A program made the position numbers and the translations under genes. From Actinophytocola sp963729115 (lineage in GTDB: Bacteria > Actinomycetota > Actinomycetes > Mycobacteriales > Pseudonocardiaceae): DNA of 64,000 nucleotides. A model generated the notes under the pieces. The model ran no database searches and was not told the DNA's origin. It was given only the letters and a program-made list of their open reading frames with translations. The stretch lies in NCBI GenBank assembly GCA_963729115.1, contig CAVSMR010000004.1:1-64000 (forward strand). The letters run 5' to 3'. Positions 43,430 to 53,784 of this stretch are shown in pieces (positions within the stretch are counted from its first letter, which is position 1; the number at the start of each line of letters is the position of its first letter).

Positions 43430-44320
43430 CTACGGCAGGGCGGTCAGCCAGGAGCGCCAGGTCGGGATCAGCGTGGCGAGCAGGTTCTCGGGGTTCTCGA
43501 CGTTCGGTGAGTGCCGGGCCGCGGGAACGACCGCGAAGTCGGCGTCGAGGCGGTCGGCCATGTCGCGTTGCGTGGATACCGGCCACGCGTCGTCGTACTC
43601 GCCGCAGCACACCAGGCTCGGGATGCCCGACGTGTGCAGGGTGCGGGCCAGCGAGCTGACCAGGTCGGGCTCGGTGCGCAGCGCGAGGGCCTTGCCGAGC
43701 AGCGCGGCGGGCCGCGACCGCAGGAACCGCTCGCGCAGGAACGCCGCGAGCGCGGCGGTCTGTCCCGGCCGCGGCGGCGCCATCGCGTCGAGCTGTTCGC
43801 GCAGCTTCTGTGCCGCCTCGATGCCGTGCTCCCGCAGGGCCGGTTCGCCGAGCATCAGCGCCTGCCGGCGCAGCCCCTCCGGCAGCTCGGACGGGCCGGT
43901 GCCCATGAGCGTCAGACCGGCGACCGGCGCGCCGGCCAGCACCGCGGCACGCACCACGAGCCCGCCGAACGAGTGGCCGAGCAGCACGACCGGGCCGCCC
44001 TCCGCCGCCAGCTTGCCGACCAGCTCCGCGACCACCGCACCGAGCGCAGCCGGCTGGTAGGCCGCCTCGTCGTCCGGCCCACCCGACTCGTACTGCCCTG
44101 GCAGGTCGATGGCGATCGCGTCGAACCCGGCCGTGGCGATGGGGTCGAGCATCGGCGCGAAGTCTTCTTTCGACCCGGTGTAGCCGGGCACCAGGAGCGC
44201 GGTCGGCCGTGGTTCGTTCGCGGCGACGGCGCGCCTGCGCAGTGCGGCCACGGGCCCGTACCGGGCCTGCAGGTCCACCCGGTCCGCCCCGTTCGGGGTC
44301 AACTGCGAAGGAGGGGTCAC
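43430..44320 (-). CDS. Alpha/beta hydrolase
   Basis: The 296-residue serine hydrolase has LLVPGYTGSKEDFAPML (oxyanion loop), VVLLGHSFGGLVV (nucleophile Ser in GHSFGG), CCGEYDDAWP with the likely acid, and AARHSPNVENPENL with the His. GTG start; CACACT ends 6 bases upstream on the minus strand, suggesting a leaderless message. Substrate unknown. Confidence 0.9.
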   Translation of the reverse strand: MTPPSQLTPNGADRVDLQARYGPVAALRRRAVAANEPRPTALLVPGYTGSKEDFAPMLDPIATAGFDAIAIDLPGQYESGGPDDEAAYQPAALGAVVAELVGKLAAEGGPVVLLGHSFGGLVVRAAVLAGAPVAGLTLMGTGPSELPEGLRRQALMLGEPALREHGIEAAQKLREQLDAMAPPRPGQTAALAAFLRERFLRSRPAALLGKALALRTEPDLVSSLARTLHTSGIPSLVCCGEYDDAWPVSTQRDMADRLDADFAVVPAARHSPNVENPENLLATLIPTWRSWLTALP

Positions 44321-44326
44321 TCATTC

Positions 44327-44332
44327 AGTGTG
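44327..44332 (-). promoter_or_regulatory. Leaderless promoter -10 candidate
   Basis: CACACT on the minus strand, 6 bases before the GTG at 44320. Confidence 0.4.
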
Positions 44333-44408
44333 CCCCACGGGTGCTCAAAAGTACGTCGAGAGCGTGCGGTCTTGTCGCGCTTCGCCAAAGCTCTACGGGT
44401 GCTCGAGG

Positions 44409-45803
44409 TCAGCGCAGGGCCACCAGCGTGTCGCCGCGTTGCTCGAGGACGATCGGACCCAGCTCGTCCATCGTGACGAGGCCCCGGTAGCCGTCGCGGT
44501 CGACGGGCGCCGTGCCTATCTGCTCGCCGGTGGCCGGGTTCAGCACCGCGATTCCGTCGGGCACCGGGACCAGGATCCGGCCCGCGAACGCGGTGCCGGG
44601 GCCCATCGCGTCCTCGACGGTCCACAGCGGTCGGAGGTCGGTCATCGACAGGGCGATCGTGCGCGAACCGGTGAACCAGTAGAGCGCACCGGTCGCCCGG
44701 TTGACCGTCGCGACGTGGTCCTTCGGCTCGGTGCGCAGGTCGCCGGCCGCCAGTTCGAGCGGGTACGACTTGACCTCCGTGCCCTTCTCGTCGAACACGG
44801 CAAGGCGGTTCGGGTTCGGCAGCGCGACGACCGTGCACAGCTGCTGCTCGTCCGGCGCGGTCTCGTTCACGCGGCACTGCTCGCTCATGCCGAGCACCTG
44901 GGCGCCCCGGCCGATGACGACGCTGGACACGACCACCGGCTTCTCGGCGTCGTTGTCGGTGCCGGTCGACTTGTAGACCGTCAGGCGGTCGCCGGGGTCG
45001 GTCGGGCAACGCTCGACCACCGCGATCTTGCCGGGCACGACCGCGACCGTGCCGTACGTGCACCCGGTCCTCGGCTGCTTGTCCGGGTTCACGATCGCGG
45101 GGAGCTTGCCGTACTCCATGGTCTGCACGAGGTCGGAACGCCACGTCGTCAGCAGGTTCGAGCCGGTGGTGGTGACGTAGCTGCCGTCGGTCAGCAGCCG
45201 GGTGCCCAGCTCGGCGTCGGAGTTGCGCTGCCCGCTGTCGGGCTTGTCACGCTGTTCGCCCGGCTTGGCGGGCTTGCCGCGCTTGCCGGTGGCCGGGTCC
45301 AGCGCGGTGACCTCGCTGCAGCCACCGTCCTTGCGCGGGTCGTCGTCACGCAGGAAGTTGTCGGACTTCTGGTACACGGCGAGCGCCATCGACCACGACG
45401 TGGCGATGGTGCACAGCGGCAGGTCCCGGTGGTAGCGCCAGCGGACCTCGCCGGTGAGCGGGTCGAGGCCGGCGACCTCGCCGCCGTCGCCGGTGATCAC
45501 GCTCGGGCCGGCGGTGACCGGCTCCGGCGTCCTCGGGCTCTTCGCGCGCCACGCCTCGGCGAGCGACGGCGGGAACGCGGTTGGCCGCGCCGGTGACGGC
45601 GCGGCGCCCGCGTAGGTCTGCGAAGCGGTCCCACGGGTGTCGCTCGACTGCCACAGCAGCAACCCGCCGACCAGCGCGGCCACCGCGATGACCGTGGTGG
45701 CGAGGACGTCGCGCTTGCGGTGGAACTTCGTCCGCTCCCAGCGCTCGACGGGCTCGTCTTCGTACCCGTCGAGCACGTCCTCGTCACCGATCGATCGACT
45801 CAC
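44409..45803 (-). CDS. Membrane-anchored PQQ-like beta-propeller protein
   Basis: The 464-residue protein has an N-terminal cytoplasmic stretch, one transmembrane helix at about residues 33-52 (DVLATTVIAVAALVGGLLLW) and an extracytoplasmic domain. That domain has PQQ-like strand repeats such as GEVAGLDPLTGEVRWRYHRD, CSEVTALDPATGKRG, ALYWFTG and GIAVLNPATGEQIGT. It corresponds in place and type to Rv3212, next to rhlE. GTG start; the start lies within the promoter-proximal 7 bases after the rhlE stop, yet a -10-like hexamer precedes it. Function unknown, perhaps an envelope scaffold. Confidence 0.85.
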   Translation of the reverse strand: MSRSIGDEDVLDGYEDEPVERWERTKFHRKRDVLATTVIAVAALVGGLLLWQSSDTRGTASQTYAGAAPSPARPTAFPPSLAEAWRAKSPRTPEPVTAGPSVITGDGGEVAGLDPLTGEVRWRYHRDLPLCTIATSWSMALAVYQKSDNFLRDDDPRKDGGCSEVTALDPATGKRGKPAKPGEQRDKPDSGQRNSDAELGTRLLTDGSYVTTTGSNLLTTWRSDLVQTMEYGKLPAIVNPDKQPRTGCTYGTVAVVPGKIAVVERCPTDPGDRLTVYKSTGTDNDAEKPVVVSSVVIGRGAQVLGMSEQCRVNETAPDEQQLCTVVALPNPNRLAVFDEKGTEVKSYPLELAAGDLRTEPKDHVATVNRATGALYWFTGSRTIALSMTDLRPLWTVEDAMGPGTAFAGRILVPVPDGIAVLNPATGEQIGTAPVDRDGYRGLVTMDELGPIVLEQRGDTLVALR

Positions 45804-45809
45804 GGTGGG

Positions 45810-47573
<1,764 letters not shown>

Positions 47574-47636
47574 ACCCTCTGCACGCGGCTTGTGAAAGCC
47601 TGCGTCCTGGTCAGTCTACCTGCGATGTCCTCCCGA

Positions 47637-47642
47637 TACGCT
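47637..47642 (+). promoter_or_regulatory. Leaderless promoter -10 candidate
   Basis: TACGCT, 7 bases before the ATG at 47650, in the short divergent gap with rhlE. Confidence 0.5.
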
Positions 47643-47649
47643 CAGGGCC

Positions 47650-48321
47650 ATGAGCGAGGCTGGTATTGGGGTCGACAAAGGAGCCATCGATCCCGGGGTC
47701 GTCGACCTGCTCGGCGTGCTCGCGTACGGGGAGCTGTCGGCGTTCGACCGGCTCTCCGAGGACGCGAGGACGGCCCCGACACTGTCCGGGCGCGCCGCGC
47801 TGTCGGCCATGGCGGCCGCCGAGATGGGGCACTACTCGAGGATCGAGCGGTTCCTCGCGGGCCACGACATCGACGTCCAGGAGGCGATGCGGCCGTTCAT
47901 CGCGCACTTCGACACGTGGCACGCGTCGACCGCGCCGCGGTCGTGGCTGGAGTCGCTGGTGAAGGCGTACGTCGGCGACGGGCTCGCGGCCGACCTGTAC
48001 CGCGAGATCGCCGCGTGGCTCGACTCGGAGACGTCGTCGCTGGTCACGGAGGTACTCGGGGACACCGGCCACTCGGCGTTCGCGGAGCGTTCGGTGCGGG
48101 AGGCGATCGAGCGGGACCGGACCGTGCGGGACCGGCTCACGCTGTGGGGCCGGCGGCTGCTCGGCGAGGCGCTGACCCAGGCGCAGTACGTCGTCGCGGA
48201 GCGGGACGGGCTCGCGGAGCTGATCGTGGCCGGGACCGGCGACCTCGCGGGAATCGCCGCGCTGTTCCGTCGGTTGCAGCAGGCGCATGGCAAGCGGATG
48301 GCCGCCCTCGGTCTCGGCTAG
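47650..48321 (+). CDS. Ferritin-like fold protein
   Basis: The 223-residue all-helical protein has ferritin-like iron-ligand spacing: AYGELSAFDRLSEDA with Glu in helix 1 and AAAEMGHYSRIERFL (E..H) in helix 2. Then ADLYREIAAWLDSE and QAQYVVAERDGLAE follow. It is positioned like Rv3210c beside rhlE. The family resembles the tRNA hydroxylase MiaE-like group; substrate unknown. Confidence 0.82.
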   Translation: MSEAGIGVDKGAIDPGVVDLLGVLAYGELSAFDRLSEDARTAPTLSGRAALSAMAAAEMGHYSRIERFLAGHDIDVQEAMRPFIAHFDTWHASTAPRSWLESLVKAYVGDGLAADLYREIAAWLDSETSSLVTEVLGDTGHSAFAERSVREAIERDRTVRDRLTLWGRRLLGEALTQAQYVVAERDGLAELIVAGTGDLAGIAALFRRLQQAHGKRMAALGLG

Positions 48322-48324
48322 CCT
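48319..48324 (+). promoter_or_regulatory. -10 candidate for DUF3107 gene
   Basis: TAGCCT overlaps the stop codon of the ferritin-like gene, 32 bases before GTG 48357, which has its own GTAGGAGGTC ribosome binding site. Confidence 0.35.
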
Positions 48325-48356
48325 TGCCGTGGTAATTCGTCTCGTAGGAGGTCGGC

Positions 48357-48581
48357 GTGGAGGTCAAGGTCGGAGTCGCGGACACGGCACGGGAGCTGAC
48401 GATCAACAGCTCCCAGACTCCAGAGGAAGTGGAGTCGTTGGTCGCGGACGCGTTGAAGGACACCTCCGGGTCGTTGACTCTCGTGGACGACAAGGGGCGG
48501 CGCTATGTCGTGCCGTCCGCGCGGGTTGCGTACGTGGAGATCGGGTCGGCGGACTCGCGCAAGGTCGGTTTCGCGACCTGA
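48357..48581 (+). CDS. DUF3107 protein (TB9.4-like)
   Basis: The 74-residue protein MEVKVGVADTARELTINSSQ with SLTLVDDKGRRYVVPSARVA matches the actinobacteria-specific DUF3107 family (Rv3208A, TB9.4, a T-cell antigen in mycobacteria). A strong TAGGAGG precedes the GTG. Cellular role unknown. Confidence 0.92.
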   Translation: MEVKVGVADTARELTINSSQTPEEVESLVADALKDTSGSLTLVDDKGRRYVVPSARVAYVEIGSADSRKVGFAT

Positions 48582-48628
48582 TCGGCGCTGCCGGTGGTCC
48601 GGTGGTCCGGTTGTCGACGCGTTGTCAG

Positions 48629-48655
48629 CGCCCTGGAGGACATTCCTTCAGGGCG
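48629..48655 (+). terminator. Terminator after DUF3107 gene
   Basis: An 11-bp stem with one G-T pair (48629-48639 with 48645-48655), loop ACATT, followed by TTGAGCGTTT. Confidence 0.7.
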
Positions 48656-48695
48656 TTGAGCGTTTCCAGGGGCTACATATCAGGACCTGTCCCCC

Positions 48696-48836
48696 GTGGA
48701 TCTTTGTGCGAAGGTCTGCGCTGATCGGCACGTACCTCAGGGGAACGTGACGGCACCCAGCCACAAACCACCGGAGGTCCGCACCGTCCGCTGGGGACGT
48801 GCCAACACTTTTAAGTCCGGGGAGGCGGACTACTAG
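48696..48836 (+). CDS. Small DLC-KV family protein, copy 1 (46 aa)
   Basis: GTG at 48696 opens a 46-residue ORF with VDLCAKVCADRHVPQGNVT and a C terminus NTFKSGEADY. Copy 2 (52388-52459, minus) shares DLCxKVxAD and GNVTAPS. Between them five codon differences are synonymous third-position changes, which points to coding. The TAG (48834-48836) shares CTAG with the stop of the convergent TetR gene. TCAGGACC lies about 10 bases before the start. No family known to me; candidate new small protein. Confidence 0.55.
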   Translation: MDLCAKVCADRHVPQGNVTAPSHKPPEVRTVRWGRANTFKSGEADY

Positions 48837-49537
48837 CTCGCGTCCGGTTGGACCTCGGCGAGCTTCACGACCTTGTTCAGCTCGAGCGGCTTGTTCGGGT
48901 CGAGGGTGACGCCGTTGGCCCTGGTGAACCCGTCGATGGCGGCCCAGATGATCTGGGTGAGGTACTCGACGACCGCGTCCCGGCTCATGGTGCGGCGCTC
49001 GAGCCACCACTCGCTGACGTTCTGGACCATGCCGACGATGCCGTGCGCCCACGGCTCGGCCGCGCCGGAGTCCAGGTTCATGGCCCGCAGGTAGTCGCCG
49101 AGCAGCGCGGACAGCGCCTGCGCGATCAGCTCCTTGTCCTCGGCGACGATGTCCTGCTCGACCGGGCGGTTGGCCAGCGAGCGGCGCACCAGCAGGCGGT
49201 ACAGGTGCGGGTACTCCTCGACCGTGGAGAAGAACGCGTCGAGGCTCCTGCGGATCCTCGGTACCGGCGCCTCCTCGTTGTTCAGCGCCGGGATGAGCCG
49301 GTCGAAGAGGATCTCCGTGCCGCGGTGGCCGAGCGCGACGAACAGGTCGGCCTTGTCGGCGAAGTGGCGGTACAGCACGGGCTTCGTCACGCCGGCCTCG
49401 GCGGCGATGTGGTCCATGCCGACTTCCGGGCCGTGCTCGGCGAGCGCGCGCATGGCGGCCTCGACGAACTCCGCTCGACGTGCCGCTCGGTGCGAGCGCC
49501 ACCGGTCGCGGCGCGCGTCGCCGGTTCCTTCGGACAT
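48833..49537 (-). CDS. TetR-family transcriptional regulator
   Basis: The 234-residue regulator has the N-terminal HTH AAMRALAEHGPEVGMDHIAA, GVTKPVLYRHFADKADLFVA. The ligand domain (LDAFFSTVEEYPHLYRLLVR, WAHGIVGMVQNVSEWWLERR) follows. Start ATG at 49537 (MSEGTGDARRDRWRSHRAAR). It lies 23 bases downstream of a second TetR gene and probably shares its transcript. The ligand is unknown. Confidence 0.93.
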   Translation of the reverse strand: MSEGTGDARRDRWRSHRAARRAEFVEAAMRALAEHGPEVGMDHIAAEAGVTKPVLYRHFADKADLFVALGHRGTEILFDRLIPALNNEEAPVPRIRRSLDAFFSTVEEYPHLYRLLVRRSLANRPVEQDIVAEDKELIAQALSALLGDYLRAMNLDSGAAEPWAHGIVGMVQNVSEWWLERRTMSRDAVVEYLTQIIWAAIDGFTRANGVTLDPNKPLELNKVVKLAEVQPDAS

Positions 49538-49560
49538 CTGCGGAACGCTACTCTCGTCGG

Positions 49561-50211
49561 CTAGGAGTGCTGCTGGAGCGGGAAGCCGCCGCCGATGCCC
49601 TTCCAGGCCAGCGTCGAGATGAACCCGACGGCCTCCTCCTTGCTCATGGTGCTCTTGTTGGCGAGCCACGAGCGGGCGGCCACCTGGCTGATGCCGACCA
49701 GACCGACCGCGAGGAGCCGCGCCGGCTCCTCCTCGAGGCCGGCGTCGGCCGTGATCGTCCTGGTGATGGCCTGCACGCAGGCGTCCGTGCCGCGGTCGAT
49801 GGCCGCCTGGACCACCGGCTCGCCACGCAGGTCGGACTCGAACACGAGGCGGTAGGCCTGGCTCTCGCCGGCCACGAAGTCGAAGTACGCGCTCACCGCG
49901 TTGTGCACGCGCAGCTTGTTGTCCGTCGTGGACTCCAGCGCGTCGGTCACCCGCATGATGAGCTCGTCGACGTGGATCTCCAGCAGCGCGAGGTACAGCT
50001 CCAGCTTGCCGGGAAAGTGCTGGTAGAGGACCGGCTTGGACACACCGGCCCGCTCGGCGATCTCGTCCATCGCGGCGGCGTGGTAGCCGTTGGCGGCGAA
50101 GACGTCCTGCGCGGCGTCGAGCAGCTGGGCCCTGCGTGCGGTGCGGGGCAACCGGGCCGCGCGGTTCGCCTGACCGGCGAGACCGCCGCCGTGCTGAATC
50201 GTTTCCGACAT
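49561..50211 (-). CDS. TetR-family transcriptional regulator (Rv3208-like)
   Basis: The 216-residue regulator has the HTH AARLPRTARRAQLLDAAQDV, AERAGVSKPVLYQHFPGKLE. This N-terminal motif strongly resembles mycobacterial Rv3208, and the neighbours (DUF3107, DUF3152, moeZ) match too. Start ATG 50211 follows CTGGAGGGCGT; MDPGGR could precede it from 50229. It may control the adjacent hydrolase gene, which is divergent. Confidence 0.94.
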   Translation of the reverse strand: MSETIQHGGGLAGQANRAARLPRTARRAQLLDAAQDVFAANGYHAAAMDEIAERAGVSKPVLYQHFPGKLELYLALLEIHVDELIMRVTDALESTTDNKLRVHNAVSAYFDFVAGESQAYRLVFESDLRGEPVVQAAIDRGTDACVQAITRTITADAGLEEEPARLLAVGLVGISQVAARSWLANKSTMSKEEAVGFISTLAWKGIGGGFPLQQHS

Positions 50212-50302
50212 ACGCCCTCCAGGGTCCATCGCGAGCGGGGGTCACCAGCCCGTGCGGGTGCCTCGACCTTACTCGCCGGTAACGCCCGTCGGGAGAGTCA
50301 TG

Positions 50303-50308
50303 GACACT
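50303..50308 (+). promoter_or_regulatory. Leaderless promoter -10 candidate
   Basis: GACACT, 6 bases before the ATG at 50315, in the divergent gap with the TetR gene. Confidence 0.4.
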
Positions 50309-50314
50309 GGACGG

Positions 50315-51301
50315 ATGAGCACCAGCATCGAGGCCCGCCCGCCGGTCACCTTCGTGCCGCTGTCCGACGCCGTGCTGCCGGCGGTCGACACCTCCATCCC
50401 GCCGTGGCCCGGCGCGGACCAGACCTCGGGTGGCGTGCGCATGCACGTGCGGTCCACCCCGGGACCCGACGGGGCCGAGAGCACCGCCGTCTACGTGCAC
50501 GGACTCGGCGGTTCGGCCACCAACTGGACCGACCTCGCCGGCCAGCTCTCCGGGTACGCGCCGGGGATCTCGCTCGACCTGCCGGGGTTCGGCCGGTCCG
50601 AGCCGCCGAGGCGGTTCGACTACTCGATCCCGGCCCACGCCGACGCGGTCGCGAAGTTCATCCGCGGCCTCGACGTCGGTCCGGTGCACCTGTTCGGCAA
50701 CTCGATGGGCGGCGCGATCTCGATGTACGTCGCCGCCGACCACCCCGACCTGGTGCGGACGCTCACGCTCGTGTCGCCCGCGGTGCCCGACCTGCGGCCG
50801 TTCACGTCGCGGATGTCAGACCCCCGGCTCGCGATCGCCTACCTGCCGCTGGTCGGCGCCGCGGTGCGCCGCAGACTCGCGGCGGAGCCGATGGACATGC
50901 GGGTGCTGCGGCTGCTCAGGCTGTGTTTCGCCGACGTCGACCGCGTCTCGGAGACCCGTCGGCGGGAGGCGGCGGAGGAGTTCGCCGAGCGGGAGCGGCT
51001 CGTGTGGGCGACGCCCGCGCTCGCCCGCAGTACGGTCGGCCTGTTCCGGTCCTGGCTGGTGCCGCGCTCGAAGTCGATGTGGACGCTCGCGCCCCGGATC
51101 AAGGCGCCGACGCTGGTCGTGTGGGGGACCGACGACAAGCTGGTCACGGTGCGCAAGGCGCCGAGGACCGCGCGGCTGATCCCGCGCGGGCGGCTGCTGG
51201 TGCTGCCGAGGACCGGGCACGTCGCGCAGATGGAGCGGCCCGCCACCGTGGCCCGCGCGGTGCTGGGCATGTGGGAGCAGGTCGAAGCCGGCCGCTGGTG
51301 A
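50315..51301 (+). CDS. Alpha/beta hydrolase
   Basis: The 328-residue hydrolase has AVYVHGLGGSATNWTDLAGQ, nucleophile LFGNSMGGAISMY (GNSMGG), acid VVWGTDDKLVTV and His RTGHVAQMERPATV. It is divergent from the TetR pair, a common regulator-target layout. ATG 50300 is an in-frame alternative start. Substrate not identifiable. Confidence 0.9.
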   Translation: MSTSIEARPPVTFVPLSDAVLPAVDTSIPPWPGADQTSGGVRMHVRSTPGPDGAESTAVYVHGLGGSATNWTDLAGQLSGYAPGISLDLPGFGRSEPPRRFDYSIPAHADAVAKFIRGLDVGPVHLFGNSMGGAISMYVAADHPDLVRTLTLVSPAVPDLRPFTSRMSDPRLAIAYLPLVGAAVRRRLAAEPMDMRVLRLLRLCFADVDRVSETRRREAAEEFAERERLVWATPALARSTVGLFRSWLVPRSKSMWTLAPRIKAPTLVVWGTDDKLVTVRKAPRTARLIPRGRLLVLPRTGHVAQMERPATVARAVLGMWEQVEAGRW

Positions 51302-51376
51302 GTTCAGTTCCGGCCGGGACCGTGCGCATTGTCACTCGGACGCGCCGCGCGTCGATGCCGAATCGTTGTCATGTGG

Positions 51377-51382
51377 CACCCT
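51377..51382 (+). promoter_or_regulatory. Leaderless promoter -10 candidate
   Basis: CACCCT, 7 bases before the GTG at 51390. A weaker match than the others. Confidence 0.3.
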
Positions 51383-51389
51383 GGTCGCC

Positions 51390-52391
51390 GTGACGAAGCG
51401 GGTCCAGGACCGGTACAGCTCAGGCGCGCGCCGCGTGTCGGCCGAGCCGCTGACGGCGTCCTGGCGTCCCGTCGACGACCCGGAGCGCTCCGGCAGACGC
51501 AAGGCGCCGCCGAGGAAGCGCGGCGTCGCCAAAGTCATCTCGACCTACGGCTGGCGGTTGTACGCGGTCCCGATCCTGTTGGCCGTGACGGCGTTGGTGC
51601 TGGTCCAGACGGTCGGCGACAGCTCCGGCACGCCGGACGGCAAGGACGCCGCCCAGGGCGGGGCCCCCGTCGAGGAGGAGCAGCCCCCCGACGTCACCGA
51701 GTCGCCCGCGGCGCCGCCCGACCTCAAGATCCCCACGGCCGACCTGCCGGCCGGCGCGGACTTCCCGCCGGCCGGCGGCGGCAACTGGGCCGTCGTGCCC
51801 GGCACGACCGCCCGCGTCGGCACCGGCGGGACGCTCTACACCTACACGGTCGAGGTCGAGGACGGCATCGACCTCGCGCCCTACGGCGGCATCGACTCGT
51901 TCGGCCGGCTGATCGACTCCACGCTCGCCGAGCCGAGGGGCTGGGCGGCCAGCGGTGACGTGTCGGTGCAGCGGGTCGACGGGGACGCCGACCCGGACAT
52001 CCGGATCAGCCTGAGCACCCCGGACACCGTGCACCGGCCGGAGTACTGCGGGTACTCGATCAAGTACGAGTCGTCCTGCTGGCGGCGCAGCGAGAAGCGC
52101 GTGATGATCAACCTGGCCAGGTGGGTGCGCGGCGCGCTGGCGTTCGGCGGCGACATCGGCTCCTACCGGATCTACGCGATCAACCACGAGATCGGGCACG
52201 CGTTCGGCCGCGGCCACACCGGCTGCGCCGAGGAGGGCGGCCTCGCCCCGGTGATGATGCAGCAGTCGTTCGGCACCGCGAACAACTTCGTCGCGCAGCT
52301 CAACGACCAGGCCGGCAACGACGACCCGGTGGCCGCCGACGGCAAGACGTGCCGCTTCAACCCGTGGCCCAACCCCCAGGCACAGAGCTAG
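51390..52391 (+). CDS. DUF3152 membrane-anchored metallopeptidase-like protein
   Basis: The 333-residue protein has a basic N terminus, one transmembrane helix (about residues 55-75, LYAVPILLAVTALVLVQTV), an acidic/Pro-rich linker and an extracytoplasmic domain. That domain carries the zinc motif INHEIGHAFGRGHTGC (HExGHxxGxxH) typical of metzincin-like peptidases and of DUF3152 (Rv3207c). Cys pairs CGYSIKYESSC suggest a disulfide. Its TAG shares CTAG with the stop of the minus-strand small ORF. Confidence 0.9.
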   Translation: MTKRVQDRYSSGARRVSAEPLTASWRPVDDPERSGRRKAPPRKRGVAKVISTYGWRLYAVPILLAVTALVLVQTVGDSSGTPDGKDAAQGGAPVEEEQPPDVTESPAAPPDLKIPTADLPAGADFPPAGGGNWAVVPGTTARVGTGGTLYTYTVEVEDGIDLAPYGGIDSFGRLIDSTLAEPRGWAASGDVSVQRVDGDADPDIRISLSTPDTVHRPEYCGYSIKYESSCWRRSEKRVMINLARWVRGALAFGGDIGSYRIYAINHEIGHAFGRGHTGCAEEGGLAPVMMQQSFGTANNFVAQLNDQAGNDDPVAADGKTCRFNPWPNPQAQS

Positions 52392-52459
52392 TTGCTGGGT
52401 GCCGTCACGTTCCCCCGCGGTAGCTGTTCGTCGGCACGGACTTTCACACAGAGATCCAA
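52388..52459 (-). CDS. Small DLC-KV family protein, copy 2 (23 aa)
   Basis: TTG at 52459 encodes 23 residues with DLCVKVRADEQLPRGNVTAP. It matches residues 2-24 of copy 1 at 48696 (DLC.KV.AD and GNVTAPS identical). The TAG occupies the CTAG at 52388-52391, which also contains the DUF3152 stop. AGGCAGGG stands about 9 bases before the start. Unknown function; the TTG start is inferred from the alignment. Confidence 0.5.
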   Translation of the reverse strand: MDLCVKVRADEQLPRGNVTAPSN

Positions 52460-52574
52460 GGGCTGGACCCTGCCTTCTGTCCCGCGATGTGGGAACCGGG
52501 GAAGGCCGGGTGGGACGAACGCGTTGCACGGGACGAGACTTGGGGTACGAGTCACGTGTCGAGGAGGGAAACCC

Positions 52575-53753
52575 ATGGCAGGCAGTTTGCCGCCGCTGGT
52601 GGAACCGGCTGAGGAGCTGACCAAGGACGAGGTCGCCCGCTACAGCCGACACCTGATCATCCCGGACGTCGGGGTCGACGGGCAGAAACGCCTGAAGAAC
52701 GCGAAGGTCCTGGTGGTCGGCGCCGGCGGGCTCGGCAGCCCGGCGCTGCTGTACCTGGCCGCGGCCGGGGTCGGCACGCTGGGCGTGGTCGACTTCGACA
52801 TCGTCGACGAGTCGAACCTGCAGCGCCAGGTGATCCACGGCCAGTCCGACATCGGCAAGCCCAAGGCCGTCTCGGCCAAGGAGTCGGTCGCGGAGATCAA
52901 CCCGTTCGTCACGGTCAACCTCCACCAGGAGCAGCTGACCTCGGACAACGCGCTGGAGATCTTCCGGGACTACGACCTGATCCTGGACGGCACGGACAAC
53001 TTCGCCACCCGCTACCTGGTCAACGACGCCGCCGTGCTGCTCGGCAAGCCGTACGTGTGGGGTTCGATCTTCCGGTTCGAGGGCCAGGTCAGCGTGTTCT
53101 GGGAGGACGCGCCGAACGGGCAGGGGCTGAACTACCGCGACCTCTACCCGGAGCCGCCGCCGCCCGGCATGGTCCCCTCCTGCGCGGAGGGCGGCGTGCT
53201 CGGCGTGCTGTGCGCGTCGATCGGGTCGGTCATGGTCACCGAGGCGATCAAGCTGCTGACCGGCATCGGCGAGCCGCTGCTCGGCCGGCTGATGGTCTAC
53301 GACGCGCTGGAGATGTCGTACCGGACCATCAACATCCGCAAGGACCCGGAGACGAAGCCGATCGAGGGGCTCATCGACTACGACGCGTTCTGCGGCGTGG
53401 TGTCCGACGACGCGCAGCAGGCCGCCTCCGGGCACACGATCACGCCGAAGGAGCTCAAGGAGAAGTTCGACCGGGGCGACAACTTCGCGCTGATCGACGT
53501 CCGCGAGCCGCACGAGTACGAGATCGTGAAGATCCCGGGCTCCCTGCTGATCCCCAAGGACGAGATCCTCTCCGGCGCGGCGCTGGCGAAGCTCCCGCAG
53601 GACAAGCCGATCGTGTTGCACTGCAAGTCCGGCGGTCGGTCCGCGGAGGCGCTCGCCGCCCTGCACAAGGCCGGTTTCTCGGATGCCGTGCACGTCGGCG
53701 GCGGGGTGCTCGGCTGGGCGCGGGACGTGGATCCGAGCCTGCCGACGTATTGA
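52575..53753 (+). CDS. moeZ: Adenylyltransferase/sulfurtransferase MoeZ
   Basis: Activates and sulfurates small sulfur-carrier proteins (MoaD, ThiS, CysO types). Residues 1-270 are the E1-like adenylation domain: VLVVGAGGLGSPALLYLAAA (nucleotide loop), DESNLQRQ, DGTDNFATRYLVND. Residues 290-392 are a rhodanese domain with catalytic Cys in LHCKSGGRSAEAL. The zinc CXXC pairs of ThiF/MoeB are absent, as expected of MoeZ. ATG 52575 follows GGAGGGAAACCC. The order matches Rv3207c-Rv3206c-Rv3205c. Confidence 0.96.
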   Translation: MAGSLPPLVEPAEELTKDEVARYSRHLIIPDVGVDGQKRLKNAKVLVVGAGGLGSPALLYLAAAGVGTLGVVDFDIVDESNLQRQVIHGQSDIGKPKAVSAKESVAEINPFVTVNLHQEQLTSDNALEIFRDYDLILDGTDNFATRYLVNDAAVLLGKPYVWGSIFRFEGQVSVFWEDAPNGQGLNYRDLYPEPPPPGMVPSCAEGGVLGVLCASIGSVMVTEAIKLLTGIGEPLLGRLMVYDALEMSYRTINIRKDPETKPIEGLIDYDAFCGVVSDDAQQAASGHTITPKELKEKFDRGDNFALIDVREPHEYEIVKIPGSLLIPKDEILSGAALAKLPQDKPIVLHCKSGGRSAEALAALHKAGFSDAVHVGGGVLGWARDVDPSLPTY

Positions 53754-53770
53754 TCTACGATGCGGCGGGG

Positions 53771-53776
53771 TAGCGT
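53771..53776 (+). promoter_or_regulatory. Leaderless promoter -10 candidate
   Basis: TAGCGT, 8 bases before the GTG at 53785. No Shine-Dalgarno sequence. Confidence 0.45.
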
Positions 53777-53784
53777 GGCTGGTC

